From: Streptomyces pactum
Lineage (GTDB): Bacteria; Actinomycetota; Actinomycetes; Streptomycetales; Streptomycetaceae
Assembly: GCF_016031615.1 (NCBI RefSeq)
Contig: NZ_JACYXC010000001.1
Coordinates: forward strand, 7,220,574-7,284,573
Direction of reading: 5' to 3'
Length of the DNA: 64,000 bases
This document shows, in pieces, positions 1 to 8,061 of this stretch (positions within the stretch are counted from its first letter, which is position 1; every line of letters begins with the position of its first letter). The notes below the pieces were generated by a model. That model was given only the letters and a program-made list of their open reading frames with translations. It did not search any database and was not told the origin of the DNA. The translations under genes and the position numbers were made by a program.

Positions 1-2
1 GG

Positions 3-1061
3 CTTGACGCCTTGTGTCGCAAGGTAGACGGCAGCCCCGCAGCCGCGAAGACCGTGAAACGAAAGAAGGCGGCCGTCAATGACGTGTTCGGTGTCGCCGT
101 CGAGCGAGGGTACTTCGGGCAGAACCCGCTGGCAGGGCTGCGCTGGACCGCGCCTGAGGTCGCCGACGAAGTGGACCCGGAGTGCGTACCGAATCCGGCC
201 CAGGTCGCCCGGCTGCTCGCGGCGGTCAAGGCGCTCCCCGGCCGGGGCCCGCATCTGTACACCTTCTTCGGCTGCATGTACTACGCGGCGATGCGGCCTG
301 CCGAGGTCATTCGCCTGCAGAAGTCCCAGTGCCACCTTCCCCCTACCGGTTGGGGGTTGCTGAACCTCAAGGGCGGTGTCGTGACCGCGGGCAAGGAGTG
401 GACCGACGACGGCGCCGTCCACGAGATCCACTCCTTGAAACGGCGTGCGGCCAAGGCGACACGACCGGTTCCGATTCCGCCGGTCCTCGTCCGCATGCTC
501 CGCGAACACATAGAACGTTTCGGTGTGGCACCGGACGGGCGTGTATTCCGGAACGCGGCTGGGAACTACATCGACGCTGCGGCCTACGGCATCACCTGGC
601 GCCGAGCACGTGAGGCAGCGCTCACTCTCGACGAGCTGGCCCTTGAACTCGCGCGGCGGCCTTACGACCTGCGTCACGCGGGCATCTCCTTCTGGCTGGC
701 CTCCGGTGTTGACCCGGCCGAGTGTGCGCGCCGGGCCGGCCAGAGCATCCAGGTCCTCTTCCGCTTCTACGCCACGTTCCTCGCCGATGCGCGTCATCAC
801 GCGAACCGTCTGATCGAGGACTCCATGCGGCGATGGGACGAGCATGAGGACGCGCCGGCCGGCGCCTTGGGCCGGATCTGGCCCGGAAATGCCCCGGAAC
901 AGCTGGTCAGAGGTGGGATACGGGTGGGAGGAATCGGGAGTGCAGGCGAATATCGACTCACGGTGCAGCGGCACGGCGGTAAGGGCGCCTGGCGGGTGAA
1001 ATCCCGGATCAGGCGCCCTTTTTCGGGCCGTCAGAAGAGGCCGAGCTTCTTGGGGGAGTAG
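3..1061 (+). CDS. Tyrosine site-specific recombinase (integrase), 5' end outside window
   Basis: The frame is open to the window edge, so the N-terminus is missing; the first internal start is a TTG at 12. The protein looks like the catalytic domain of an actinobacterial phage/ICE integrase. The first catalytic Arg lies in AAMRPAEVIRL (near nt 290), the second Arg-His pair in YDLRHAGISFW (near nt 661), and the likely nucleophile Tyr in FRFYATFL (nt 768-770). The usual His of the third box is Gln (AGQS). Such enzymes integrate and excise mobile elements at attachment sites. After about residue 280 the sequence loses family character, runs through a strong hairpin (981-1023) and overlaps the end of the convergent aldehyde dehydrogenase by 31 bp, so an original stop may have been lost. 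No attachment site or other mobile-element gene is visible to its right. Family call is firm; whether it is active is unknown. Confidence 0.8.
   Translation, partial: LDALCRKVDGSPAAAKTVKRKKAAVNDVFGVAVERGYFGQNPLAGLRWTAPEVADEVDPECVPNPAQVARLLAAVKALPGRGPHLYTFFGCMYYAAMRPAEVIRLQKSQCHLPPTGWGLLNLKGGVVTAGKEWTDDGAVHEIHSLKRRAAKATRPVPIPPVLVRMLREHIERFGVAPDGRVFRNAAGNYIDAAAYGITWRRAREAALTLDELALELARRPYDLRHAGISFWLASGVDPAECARRAGQSIQVLFRFYATFLADARHHANRLIEDSMRRWDEHEDAPAGALGRIWPGNAPEQLVRGGIRVGGIGSAGEYRLTVQRHGGKGAWRVKSRIRRPFSGRQKRPSFLGE
981..1023 (+). terminator. Rho-independent-type terminator between convergent integrase and aldehyde dehydrogenase
   Basis: A perfect 10-bp inverted repeat (AAGGGCGCCT at 981-990, AGGCGCCCTT at 1011-1020) with a 20-nt loop is followed by more T residues to 1023. 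The T tract is on the plus strand, so it suits the integrase direction, but the stem would also stop minus-strand transcripts leaving the dehydrogenase. It lies inside the last codons of the integrase frame. Confidence 0.7.
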
Positions 1062-2554
1062 GAGACGAGGAGGTTCTTGGTCTGCTGGTAGTGGTCCAGC
1101 ATCATCCGGTGGTTCTCCCGGCCGATGCCGGACTGCTTGTAGCCGCCGAAGGCCGCGTGCGCGGGGTAGGCGTGGTAGCAGTTGGTCCAGACGCGGCCGG
1201 CCTGGATGGCGCGGCCGGCGCGGTAGGCGGTGGTGCCGTTGCGGGTCCACACCCCGGCGCCCAGACCGTAGAGGGTGTCGTTGGCGATGGCGATGGCGTC
1301 GTCGAAGTCCTCGAAGGGGGTGACCGCGACCACCGGACCGAAGATCTCCTCCTGGAAGACCCGCATCCGGTTCTCGCCCTCCAGGATGGTCGGCTGGACG
1401 TAGTAGCCGCCCGCCAGGTCGCCGTCGAGTTCGGCGCGGGCGCCGCCGGTGAGGACCTGGGCGCCCTCCTTCCGGCCGATGTCCAGGTAGGACAGGATCT
1501 TCTCCAGCTGGTCGTTGGACGCCTGGGCCCCGACCATGGTGGACAGGTCCAGCGGGTGCCCCTGGACGATCTTCTCGGTACGGGCCACCGCCGCGTCCAT
1601 GAAGTCCCGGTAGTGGCCGCCCTGGACCAGCGCGCGGGACGGACAGGTGCACACCTCGCCCTGGTTGAGGGCGAACATGGTGAAGCCCTCCAGCGCCTTG
1701 TCGAGGAAGTCGTCGTCGGCGGACGAGACGTCGTCGAAGAAGATGTTCGGGCTCTTCCCGCCCAGCTCCAGGGTCACCGGCTTCAGGTTCTCGCTGGCGT
1801 ACTGCATGATCAGGCGCCCGGTGGTGGTCTCGCCGGTGAACGCGATCTTCGCCACCCGGGGGCTGGAGGCCAGAGGCTTGCCGGCCTCGACGCCGAAGCC
1901 GTTGACCACGTTGACCACGCCCGGCGGCAGCAGGTCGGCGACGATCTCCAGCCAGACGTGGATCGAGGCCGGGGTCTGCTCGGCGGGCTTGAGCACCACC
2001 GCGTTGCCGGCCGCCAGCGCCGGTGCCAGCTTCCAGGTGGCCATCAGGATGGGGAAGTTCCACGGGATGATCTGCGCCACCACGCCCAGCGGCTCGTGGA
2101 AGTGGTACGCGACCGTGTCCTCGTCCAGTTCGGAGAGGCTGCCCTCCTGGGCGCGCAGTGCGCCCGCGAAGTAGCGGAAGTGGTCGATGGCGAGCGGGAT
2201 GTCGGCCGCCAGGGTCTCCCGTACCGGCTTGCCGTTCTCCCAGGACTCGGCCACCGCGAGCGCTTCGAGGTTGGCCTCCATCCGGTCGGCGATCCGGTTG
2301 AGGACGTTCGCCCGCTCGGCGGGCGCGGTGCGGCCCCAGGCCGGGGCGGCGGCGTGAGCGGCGTCCAGGGCCCGCTCGACGTCCTCCGCGGTGCCCCGGG
2401 CCACCTCGGTGAACGGGCGCCCGGTGACCGGGGTGGGGTTCTCGAAGTAACCGCCCCGTACGGGCGGGACGTAGCTGCCGCCGATCCAGTGGTCATAGCG
2501 TGACCGGTAGCTGATGACCGAACCTTCGCTGCCGGGCTCCGCGTAGCGGGTCAT
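1031..2554 (-). CDS. NAD(P)-dependent aldehyde dehydrogenase (AcoD/ExaC-like)
   Basis: This 507-residue protein is a full-length ALDH-superfamily enzyme that would oxidise an aldehyde, probably acetaldehyde or another short aliphatic one, to its acid in the cytoplasm. The nucleotide-binding region (IIPWNFPILM, KPAEQTP), the general-base Glu in LELGGKSP, the nucleophile Cys in NQGEVCTCPSR and the C-terminal FGGYKQSGIGRE are all present. The NQGEVCTCPSR form is typical of the acetaldehyde/ethanol-associated ExaC/AcoD branch. The ATG at 2554 has a GGGAGG ribosome site five bases upstream. A GAF-domain regulator lies upstream on the same strand, a pairing seen with AcoR-type regulators. An 11-bp-period direct repeat at 2640-2660 sits in its promoter region. 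The exact substrate is inferred, not shown. Confidence 0.9.
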   Translation of the reverse strand: MTRYAEPGSEGSVISYRSRYDHWIGGSYVPPVRGGYFENPTPVTGRPFTEVARGTAEDVERALDAAHAAAPAWGRTAPAERANVLNRIADRMEANLEALAVAESWENGKPVRETLAADIPLAIDHFRYFAGALRAQEGSLSELDEDTVAYHFHEPLGVVAQIIPWNFPILMATWKLAPALAAGNAVVLKPAEQTPASIHVWLEIVADLLPPGVVNVVNGFGVEAGKPLASSPRVAKIAFTGETTTGRLIMQYASENLKPVTLELGGKSPNIFFDDVSSADDDFLDKALEGFTMFALNQGEVCTCPSRALVQGGHYRDFMDAAVARTEKIVQGHPLDLSTMVGAQASNDQLEKILSYLDIGRKEGAQVLTGGARAELDGDLAGGYYVQPTILEGENRMRVFQEEIFGPVVAVTPFEDFDDAIAIANDTLYGLGAGVWTRNGTTAYRAGRAIQAGRVWTNCYHAYPAHAAFGGYKQSGIGRENHRMMLDHYQQTKNLLVSYSPKKLGLF

Positions 2555-2639
2555 ACGGCCTCCCTCGTCCGTCGATGCGCGTACCTGCCGCGCCCGCCGT
2601 CGGCGGTGCGGGCTTGCGGCGGGGCGAGGTTAGCCACGG

Positions 2640-2660
2640 GGACGTTGCGTGGACGTTGCG
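2640..2660. promoter_or_regulatory. Direct repeat upstream of aldehyde dehydrogenase
   Basis: GGACGTTGCG occurs at 2640-2649 and again at 2651-2660, an 11-bp period (one helical turn), about 90-105 bp upstream of the dehydrogenase start in a 246-bp non-coding gap. The spacing suits a protein-binding site, perhaps for the neighbouring GAF regulator. This is inference from position and repetition only. Confidence 0.35.
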
Positions 2661-2800
2661 CGGTTCGCACGGGTGTGCCGGAGCCGGCGCACCGGCGCGT
2701 CCGGCACCCGCGCCGGTGCGGCCCCGGCGCCCGGGCGGGGCCGGGTCGGGGGCGAGGGTGTGCGGGTACCGGGCGCCCCCGGCGGCGGCCCGGCCGGGGC

Positions 2801-4207
2801 TCAGGCCCGGGTGCCCGGGGCCGGGAGGGGGCGGCGGCCCTCGCGGTGGGGGACCAGGGCCGGCGGTGCCGGTGCCGGGCACGGGCGCGTGGGCGGGGCC
2901 GGGGGCCGTGACGGGCAGCGGGCGGGCGGCCGGGGCGGGGAGGCGCCGAGTCCGTAGGCGGCCCGCAGCCGTTCGGTGCGCCGCAGCACGGCCTGTCTGC
3001 CGGGCGCGTCGCGGGACAGCACGGCGAGCAGCGTCTCGTACACCTCCAGGTCGTGCTCGCCCCAGGGCGTGTCCGCCCACCGCCGCAGCAGCCCGCCGTC
3101 CCGGCAGTCCAGCACCGCCCGTCGCAGCGCGTCCTCCAGCGTGCGCCCGATACGCCGCACCCCGGGGGCCTCGGACAGCGGCAGCAGCGGCCCGCGGTAG
3201 GTACGTACCGCCGCGTGCACATCCCCGGCGGCGAGCTGGTCGGCCACCGCCCGGACATCGGTCAGCACCGGGCCGCACAGCCGGTACGGACGGGACACCA
3301 GCAGCGGTCCCACCAGCCGCCGCAGCCGGGAGAGCTCGGCGCGCAGGGTGACCGGGGACCGCAGGTCGGCGCGCTCCCCGTACAGCTCCACCGCCAGGCG
3401 CTCACCGGTCAACCCCTCCGGGTGCGCGGCGAGCAGGACCATGATCTCGCTGTGCCGCGGTCCCAGGCGCGTCCGGCGGCCGTCCACCACCAGCAGCGCC
3501 TGGTCCTGGCCCAGGGCGGTCAGCGCGACCCGCGGCACCGCCCCGTACGGGCGGGCCGCCGACAGCTCGGCCTCGGCGGCGCGTGCCGTCGCCCGCACCA
3601 GGGCGAGGCTGTGCGGGGCCGCGAGGTGGTCACCGCCGGTGAGGTCCACCGCGCCCAGGACCCGGCCGGTGTGCGGATCGCGCACCGGCGCGGCGGCGCA
3701 GCTCCACGGCTGTACCCGGCGGTTGTAGTGCTCGGTGGCGAAGATCTGCACCGCGTGCCCGACCGTGAGGGCGGTGCCGGGCGCGTTGGTGCCGGCGTGG
3801 CGTTCGTCCCAGCGGGCCCCGGCCACGAAGTTCATGCGCTCGGCCCGGCGCCGCAGCCCGGTGTGCCCCTCCACCCACAGCAGCCGGCCCTGGTCGTCGC
3901 AGACGGAGAACAGGTGTACGGCGTCCTCGGCGATGCCGCCGAGCAGTTCCCGAACGACCGGCATCGCGCGGGCCAGCGGGTGGGCGCGGCGGTACTCCTC
4001 CAGTTCGGTGCCGGTGAGGTCGATCGGGACGGTGGACTCCAGGGGGACCCGGGCGTGCGCGGAGCGCCGCCAGGACTCGGCCACCACCGGACGTACCGTG
4101 GCCGCGACCGAGCCGTCGGCCACGAACGCCTCGTGGGCGCGGCGCACCGCCCGGGAGCGTTCCGCCGGGTCGGTGCCCGGTGCCATCGCCAGCCACGGAT
4201 TGACCAC
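2801..4207 (-). CDS. GAF-domain transcriptional regulator (AcoR-like)
   Basis: About 468 residues starting at GTG 4207, which has a GCGAGG ribosome site just upstream; an ATG at 4186 is the alternative. The frame stays open to 4651, but that stretch is G/C-rich non-coding sequence. The N-terminal half contains a GAF-type sensor (VHLFSVCDDQGRLLWVEG, FVAGARWDERHAGTNAPGT, AVDLTGG), as in regulators of acetoin and aldehyde catabolism. The C-terminal half (GQDQALLVVDGRRTRLGPRH, then LTGERLAVELYGE) looks like a winged-helix DNA-binding unit with a helical tail; there is no sigma-54 AAA+ domain. The last ~50 residues are Pro/Arg-rich. It lies 246 bp upstream of the aldehyde dehydrogenase on the same strand and probably controls it in response to a small molecule. 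The effector is unknown. Confidence 0.8.
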   Translation of the reverse strand: MVNPWLAMAPGTDPAERSRAVRRAHEAFVADGSVAATVRPVVAESWRRSAHARVPLESTVPIDLTGTELEEYRRAHPLARAMPVVRELLGGIAEDAVHLFSVCDDQGRLLWVEGHTGLRRRAERMNFVAGARWDERHAGTNAPGTALTVGHAVQIFATEHYNRRVQPWSCAAAPVRDPHTGRVLGAVDLTGGDHLAAPHSLALVRATARAAEAELSAARPYGAVPRVALTALGQDQALLVVDGRRTRLGPRHSEIMVLLAAHPEGLTGERLAVELYGERADLRSPVTLRAELSRLRRLVGPLLVSRPYRLCGPVLTDVRAVADQLAAGDVHAAVRTYRGPLLPLSEAPGVRRIGRTLEDALRRAVLDCRDGGLLRRWADTPWGEHDLEVYETLLAVLSRDAPGRQAVLRRTERLRAAYGLGASPPRPPARCPSRPPAPPTRPCPAPAPPALVPHREGRRPLPAPGTRA

Positions 4208-5259
4208 ACGGCCTCGCTTCGTAGTCTTCGTCGTACGGACTGCCGGCCGGGGCCGGGGCGGACGCGGACCCGCGGGCGGCGGGGGGGTCGGACGGACAGG
4301 GGGGACGGAGGGGCGACGCCCGGCGAGCCCGCGGGACCGGCCCGAGCGGCTCCGGAGCCTCCGGTGGCCGCCGCGGCGCTCCCGGTCGGGTACGCGTTCA
4401 CCCTGGCCACCCCGGTCCTTCCGGACGGGTGCCCGTGCACCCCAGGCCACCCCGACGCTCCCTTCGGTGGTCCCGATGTTCCCTCGATGGTCCCGACCGT
4501 TCCCTCCGCGCGTGGACCGGGTCGCCGCCGGACGGGCGCCGGACGGCGGCGCGGCCGAGGGCGCCGGTTCCGGCCCCGCCCTCGTGGTGGTGGCCGGTGC
4601 GACGTCCACATTTTCCTTCCCCGGGGGTGTCCCGCAACAGGGGTGAGCCACTCGAACGCGAAAACCCGGGGTGGCGGTGCGGGGCGGGCGCCGGGACCCG
4701 GCGGGCGGTGGGGCCCGGGCCGGTGGCCGGGCGGCCCGGTCAGGGGCGGGGCCGGCGGCCGGGTGTCGCGTGCGGCGGCCGGGACCGCCGGTGGCGGAGC
4801 GGTCGGAGGCGGCCCGTGGTGGCCGGCGGCGCGCGACGGTGACGCGCGGCCGGGGGGACGGCGGGCGCGGACGACCGGGCGCGCCATCGGGGGAGAACGT
4901 CGGCTCCGCCGGCGGGCGGTGTGCCCCGGGCTCGGCGGCGGAGGGAGCAGGTCGGGCGGGTCCGGTGGCCCGGGAGCGGGCAGGCGGTGGGCGGTCCGCG
5001 GCGGCCGGATCCCTGTGGTGCCGGTGCGGTCCGGGTGGCCCGAGGGCGGGACTCAGGGGCCGCCCCGGGTGCTCCGTGGCTGCCGGGTGCGGACGGGGGC
5101 GCCGCCGGGGCCCGTACCGGCTGAGGGAGCGTCAACCTCCGTGACCGGCACGGCGACCGTACTCGTGCGGCGCGCGCCGGCGGCCGTCGGGCGTGCGGCG
5201 GGGTGTCATCCGCACCCCGCCGTCGGGCCGCGCGGCCCGGGTGCAACGATGAGGGCGTC
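4208..5259. other. Long G/C-rich intergenic region without a convincing gene
   Basis: Over 1 kb lies between the divergent GAF regulator and the membrane protein. Open frames here give only Arg/Gly/Pro/Ala-rich translations with no family resemblance. A tandem repeat at 4456-4510 and a slightly less GC-rich stretch near 4605-4670 are the only structured parts I see and may belong to the regulator's promoter. Confidence 0.5.
4456..4510. repeat. Imperfect 20-21-bp tandem repeat, about 2.5 copies
   Basis: Units begin at 4456, 4477 and 4497 and share a TCCCT-TC/CG-A/G-TGGTCCCGA core; the third copy is partial. The block is about 250-300 bp upstream of the GAF regulator's start. Repeated sites of this kind can be operator arrays, but no direct evidence ties it to a protein. 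Confidence 0.4.
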
Positions 5260-6000
5260 ATGGAGGCACGGCGCACGGCACAGGTGGTACTGCGGGCTCT
5301 TCGGGCCGCGGTGTTCGCGGCGGTCTGTGTGCTGCCCGCGGCCCTGGGCCATGCCGTGATGTCCGGTTCCGCCGTGCCGTGGTGGACCGTCGCCGCGGGC
5401 TTCGCGGTGACCGGCGGCGGCGCCTGGGCCCTGGCCGGGCGGGAGCGCGGACCGCTGGCGGTCATCGCCGTCACGGTGGGCGCGCAGGTCCTCCTGCACA
5501 ACGCCTTCTCCCTGGCCCAGCGCGCCGTCGCCCCCGGCCCGGCCCCCGGTCCCGCCGCACGGCCGGCCACGGGCGGGCACGGCACGATCTGCGGCGCGCT
5601 GCCGCCGGGCGCGCACCCGGTGGGCGGCCACCACCACGCCGGGGCCCTCGGGGGTGGGGAGACCGGGCCGATGACGGCCGAGGCGGGTCTGCGGCTGCCG
5701 GGTGTGGAGGGCATGCACCACGGCCACGGCGGGCTGGGCATGTGGTCCGTCCACGTCGTGGTCGCCCTGCTGTGCGGGATCTGGCTCTCCGGCGGGGAAC
5801 AGGCCGTCCACCGGCTCGGCCGCACCCTGGCGGTCCGGCTCCTCGCCCCGCTGACCGGTCTCTTCGGCGGCCCGACGGTGACCGCCACGGTCCACCGGGT
5901 GCGCCTCGCCCGGCACCGTGCGGGGCAGCGGATGCGCCGTCTGCTGCTGGTCCACTCCATCGTCACGCGGGGCCCGCCGCGGCCGGCGGCCGTCCGGTAG
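5260..6000 (+). CDS. His-rich integral membrane protein of unknown function
   Basis: A 246-residue protein starting at ATG 5260, preceded by a GAGGG ribosome site; the in-frame codons before it do not look coding. It has about four hydrophobic segments: roughly residues 9-33 (ALRAAVFAAVCVLPAALGHAV), 39-56, 62-78, and one near residue 165 (WSVHVVVALLCGIWLSGG). The central loop is rich in His and Gly (GGHHHAGALGGG, GMHHGHGGLGM), which suggests metal binding. An ECF sigma factor and a copper operon lie downstream, so a role in copper handling is plausible. No catalytic motif is visible and I do not recognise a defined family with certainty. Confidence 0.7.
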   Translation: MEARRTAQVVLRALRAAVFAAVCVLPAALGHAVMSGSAVPWWTVAAGFAVTGGGAWALAGRERGPLAVIAVTVGAQVLLHNAFSLAQRAVAPGPAPGPAARPATGGHGTICGALPPGAHPVGGHHHAGALGGGETGPMTAEAGLRLPGVEGMHHGHGGLGMWSVHVVVALLCGIWLSGGEQAVHRLGRTLAVRLLAPLTGLFGGPTVTATVHRVRLARHRAGQRMRRLLLVHSIVTRGPPRPAAVR

Positions 6001-6010
6001 GACGGCCGCC
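5985..6010 (+). terminator. Hairpin terminator after the His-rich membrane protein
   Basis: A perfect 11-bp stem (GGCGGCCGTCC at 5985-5995, GGACGGCCGCC at 6000-6010) with a GGTA loop spans the stop codon at 5998-6000. There is no T tract, which is common for terminators in high-GC actinobacteria. Confidence 0.6.
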
Positions 6011-6158
6011 CCGCCGGATCGGCTTCGATGACGTCACCGGAGTGCCGCCCCGCGGCCTCCGGCCCCAGGAAGGACCGCAGGCGATGACCCCTGCCCGCAT
6101 TCCGGCCGTGCCACCGCGGTGGCCGGCCCCCGTACCCCCGTCCGCCCCGCCGCCCGCG

Positions 6159-6335
6159 TCACGGCTCGCGCAACCGGCCGGTGAGCCGGCGCAGTCGCCG
6201 CGCCGCCTGTTCCCAGGCCCGGCAGTCGGCACACTCCCGCAGATGGGCGTCGAGCACGCCGACCGGGACCGCCGGCGGCAGGGCCTCGCCGTCGATCCGA
6301 GCGGAGATCGCGGTACGAAAGTCAGAACATTCCAC
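6159..6335 (-). CDS. Small zf-HC2 zinc-finger protein, putative anti-sigma factor
   Basis: A 58-residue protein read from GTG 6335 (AGGGG lies just upstream) to TGA 6159-6161. It begins VECSDFRTAISARIDGE and carries HLRECADCRAW, the His-x3-Cys-x2-Cys zinc site of ZAS/zf-HC2 anti-sigma domains, with a further Cys at residue 3. It is divergent from the ECF sigma factor at 6385, with 49 bp between the starts, which is the expected company for a cognate anti-sigma protein. It has no membrane segment, so it would act as a soluble, possibly redox- or metal-sensitive, sigma-binding protein. Its small size means it is easily overlooked. That it regulates this particular sigma factor is inference. Confidence 0.75.
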   Translation of the reverse strand: MECSDFRTAISARIDGEALPPAVPVGVLDAHLRECADCRAWEQAARRLRRLTGRLREP

Positions 6336-6384
6336 GCCCCTATGGTCGCCCCTCGAACGGTTTCGGATTCAACCGGAGGTGGCG

Positions 6385-7185
6385 GTGCCTGACCGCGACG
6401 ACGAGGAGCTGACCTCCTGGGCACTGGCGGCGGGACGCGGTGACGCCGAGGCGGTGGACCGCTTCATCCGGGCCACCCGCACCGATGTGCGGCGGTACGT
6501 CTCCCGGCTGAGCGCCGACCCGCAGGCGGCCGACGACCTGGTCCAGGAGACCTATCTGCGCGCGCTGGGCGGATTGCCGCGCTTCGAGGCCCGGTCGTCG
6601 GCGCGCACCTGGCTGCTGTCCATCGCCCGCCGCGTGGTGGTGGACCGGCTGCGCCGCAACGCCGCCCGGCCCCGGCTGTCGGACACCGACGACTGGCAGT
6701 CGGCGGCCGAGCGCACCCAGGCCCGCGCGCTGCCCGGCCCCGGCTTCGACGAGGGCGTGGCGCTCTCCCAGCTGCTGGCCGCGCTGCCCTACCCGCGGCG
6801 TGAGGCGTTCGTCCTCACCCAGTTGCTGGACCTGCCGTACGCCGAGGCCGCCGAGGTCATGGGCTGCCCGGTGGGCACGGTCCGGTCCCGGGTCGCCCGG
6901 GCCCGGGAGGCGCTGATCGAGCAACTCGCCTCGGCGGAGCGGGACGCGGCCGGCCCGCCCCGGGAGGGTACGGAGGGCCGTGCGCCGGATGCCGGGCCGG
7001 AGCCGCCACAGGGTGCCGGGTCGGAGCCGCCGGGTGTCGCCACGCGGGGCCCGGCACCGGCCGGGGCGGATGCCGCTCCGGCCGCCGGTACCGCACCGCC
7101 GCGTCCGGCCCCCCGCCGGAGCGCGGGGGAGGCGCCGGCCGGGAAGGTGCCCGCGCTCGCGGGTGCCGCCGGACCGGCGGAGTGA
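6385..7185 (+). CDS. ECF-type RNA polymerase sigma factor
   Basis: A 266-residue group 4 sigma factor. GTG 6385 is chosen because GGAGG lies at 6375-6379 and family similarity starts there. Region 2 (FIRATRTDVRRYVSRLSADP, DDLVQETYLRAL, ARTWLLSIARRVVVDRLRR) covers roughly residues 20-95, and region 4 with its helix-turn-helix (LLAALPYPRREAFVLTQL, YAEAAEVMGCPVGTVRSRVARAR) covers about 130-182. The final ~80 residues are a Pro/Ala/Gly-rich low-complexity tail, making the protein much longer than usual for the family (around 180). It would direct RNA polymerase to a small stress regulon. The zf-HC2 protein transcribed divergently is its probable antagonist, and the nearby copper genes are possible but unproven targets. 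Confidence 0.9.
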   Translation: MPDRDDEELTSWALAAGRGDAEAVDRFIRATRTDVRRYVSRLSADPQAADDLVQETYLRALGGLPRFEARSSARTWLLSIARRVVVDRLRRNAARPRLSDTDDWQSAAERTQARALPGPGFDEGVALSQLLAALPYPRREAFVLTQLLDLPYAEAAEVMGCPVGTVRSRVARAREALIEQLASAERDAAGPPREGTEGRAPDAGPEPPQGAGSEPPGVATRGPAPAGADAAPAAGTAPPRPAPRRSAGEAPAGKVPALAGAAGPAE

Positions 7186-7190
7186 ACGGC

Positions 7191-7226
7191 GGCCCCCGCC
7201 GGCTCCCGGAGGAGCCGGCGGGGGCC
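7191..7226 (+). terminator. Strong hairpin terminator after the sigma factor
   Basis: A perfect 16-bp stem with a CGGA tetraloop: arm 7191-7206, loop 7207-7210, arm 7211-7226. It starts five bases after the sigma-factor stop. There is no T run, but a GC stem this long is enough in actinobacteria. Confidence 0.8.
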
Positions 7227-7584
7227 GTGTCCGTACCGCGCCCGGTGGCTGCCGGGCGTCCGGTGTGCCCGGGGCGCGGTCCGTCGTGCGGGGGAGACCG
7301 CTGCCGCGTTCCCCGGCGGGTGGCGGGGTGTGCATCGCCGGGTGGTCCGGGCTCTGGCGGTACGGCGCGGGATGGCCCCCGGTGGTCCGGGCGGACGGGG
7401 GGTGGCAGTCCCGCACCGCGGAGGGTTCGGGGAGGGGCGGGAGGGCCTCGGGGGTGCGGGGCCGCCAGGGGGCGGTGGCGCGTCGCGGGGGCGCGGACGG
7501 TGCCGGGCGCACCCGGCGCGCCCGGCGCGGGGCCGGCGGGGGCACGGGCCGGGCGGGACGCCGTCCGGTGACGGACCGTCCGGG
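7227..7584. other. Intergenic region between convergent genes
   Basis: About 360 bp separate the sigma factor's terminator from the end of the PCuAC-like gene on the other strand. Open frames here (for example plus-strand 7182-7571) give Gly/Arg/Pro-rich translations without family features. I see nothing else in it. Confidence 0.5.
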
Positions 7585-8061
7585 TCAGAGGTCGCCGGGA
7601 CGGACCACCACCGCCTCCACCCGCACCGGGCCGGCGTCCCGGAAGCGCAGGACGAAGGGCATCCGGTCGCCCACCCGCACCGACGGCGGATCGTCCACCA
7701 TCACGTCCACGCCGGCCGTGGACATCCGCAGCGTCCCGCCGGCCGGCAGCCGTACCGACGGCACCATCCGCATGGTCCCCGCCCCGTCGCGGACCTCCAC
7801 CCGGCTGAGCATGGCCCGGCCGGCGGCGGGCGAGGACACCTCGACCAGTTCGTCGTCCGCGCCGCCCCGGTTGCGGATGTCGAAGAAGGCGGCGGTGGTG
7901 TCCGGGTTGGCGGGCAGCAGCACCCGGGCCCGGGTCACCACCGGTTCGGACGGGCTGCCCGCCGCTCCGGAACCGGCCCAGGCACTCAGCCCGGCCAGGG
8001 TCAGGGCGCTCGCCGCGACCGGGACGAGGGCGGCACGGGCGGCGGTCGGTACACGCATCAT
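7585..8061 (-). CDS. PCuAC-family copper chaperone-like protein with altered metal site
   Basis: A 158-residue exported or membrane-anchored protein. ATG 8061 overlaps the ATPase stop (ATGA on the minus strand), so translation is probably coupled; a second ATG follows at once. A hydrophobic N-terminus (about residues 8-30) is a signal or anchor with no lipobox Cys. The rest fits the PCuAC (DUF461) beta-sandwich: AAFFDIRNRGGADDELVEV, then GAGTMRMVPSVRLPAGGTLRM. PCuAC proteins bring Cu(I) to extracytoplasmic targets through a His/Met site. Here the Met residues remain, but the positions usually holding His are Arg (LSRVEV) and Asp (GVDVMV), so copper affinity may be weak or Met-only. It is the last gene of the copper operon. 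Confidence 0.8.
   Translation of the reverse strand: MMRVPTAARAALVPVAASALTLAGLSAWAGSGAAGSPSEPVVTRARVLLPANPDTTAAFFDIRNRGGADDELVEVSSPAAGRAMLSRVEVRDGAGTMRMVPSVRLPAGGTLRMSTAGVDVMVDDPPSVRVGDRMPFVLRFRDAGPVRVEAVVVRPGDL

Noticed and set aside
2575..3351. Plus-strand open frames opposite the GAF regulator and in its upstream region
   Set aside because: They are Arg/Pro/Gly/Ala-rich shadows; the minus strand carries GAF and regulator motifs.
4208..4651. Upstream extension of the GAF regulator to 4651
   Set aside because: The added ~148 residues are Pro/Arg/Gly low complexity with no ribosome site, whereas GTG 4207 has one and begins the family-like sequence.
7182..7571. A 129-codon plus-strand frame after the sigma factor
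   Set aside because: It starts inside the sigma stop region, spans the terminator hairpin and has no family features.
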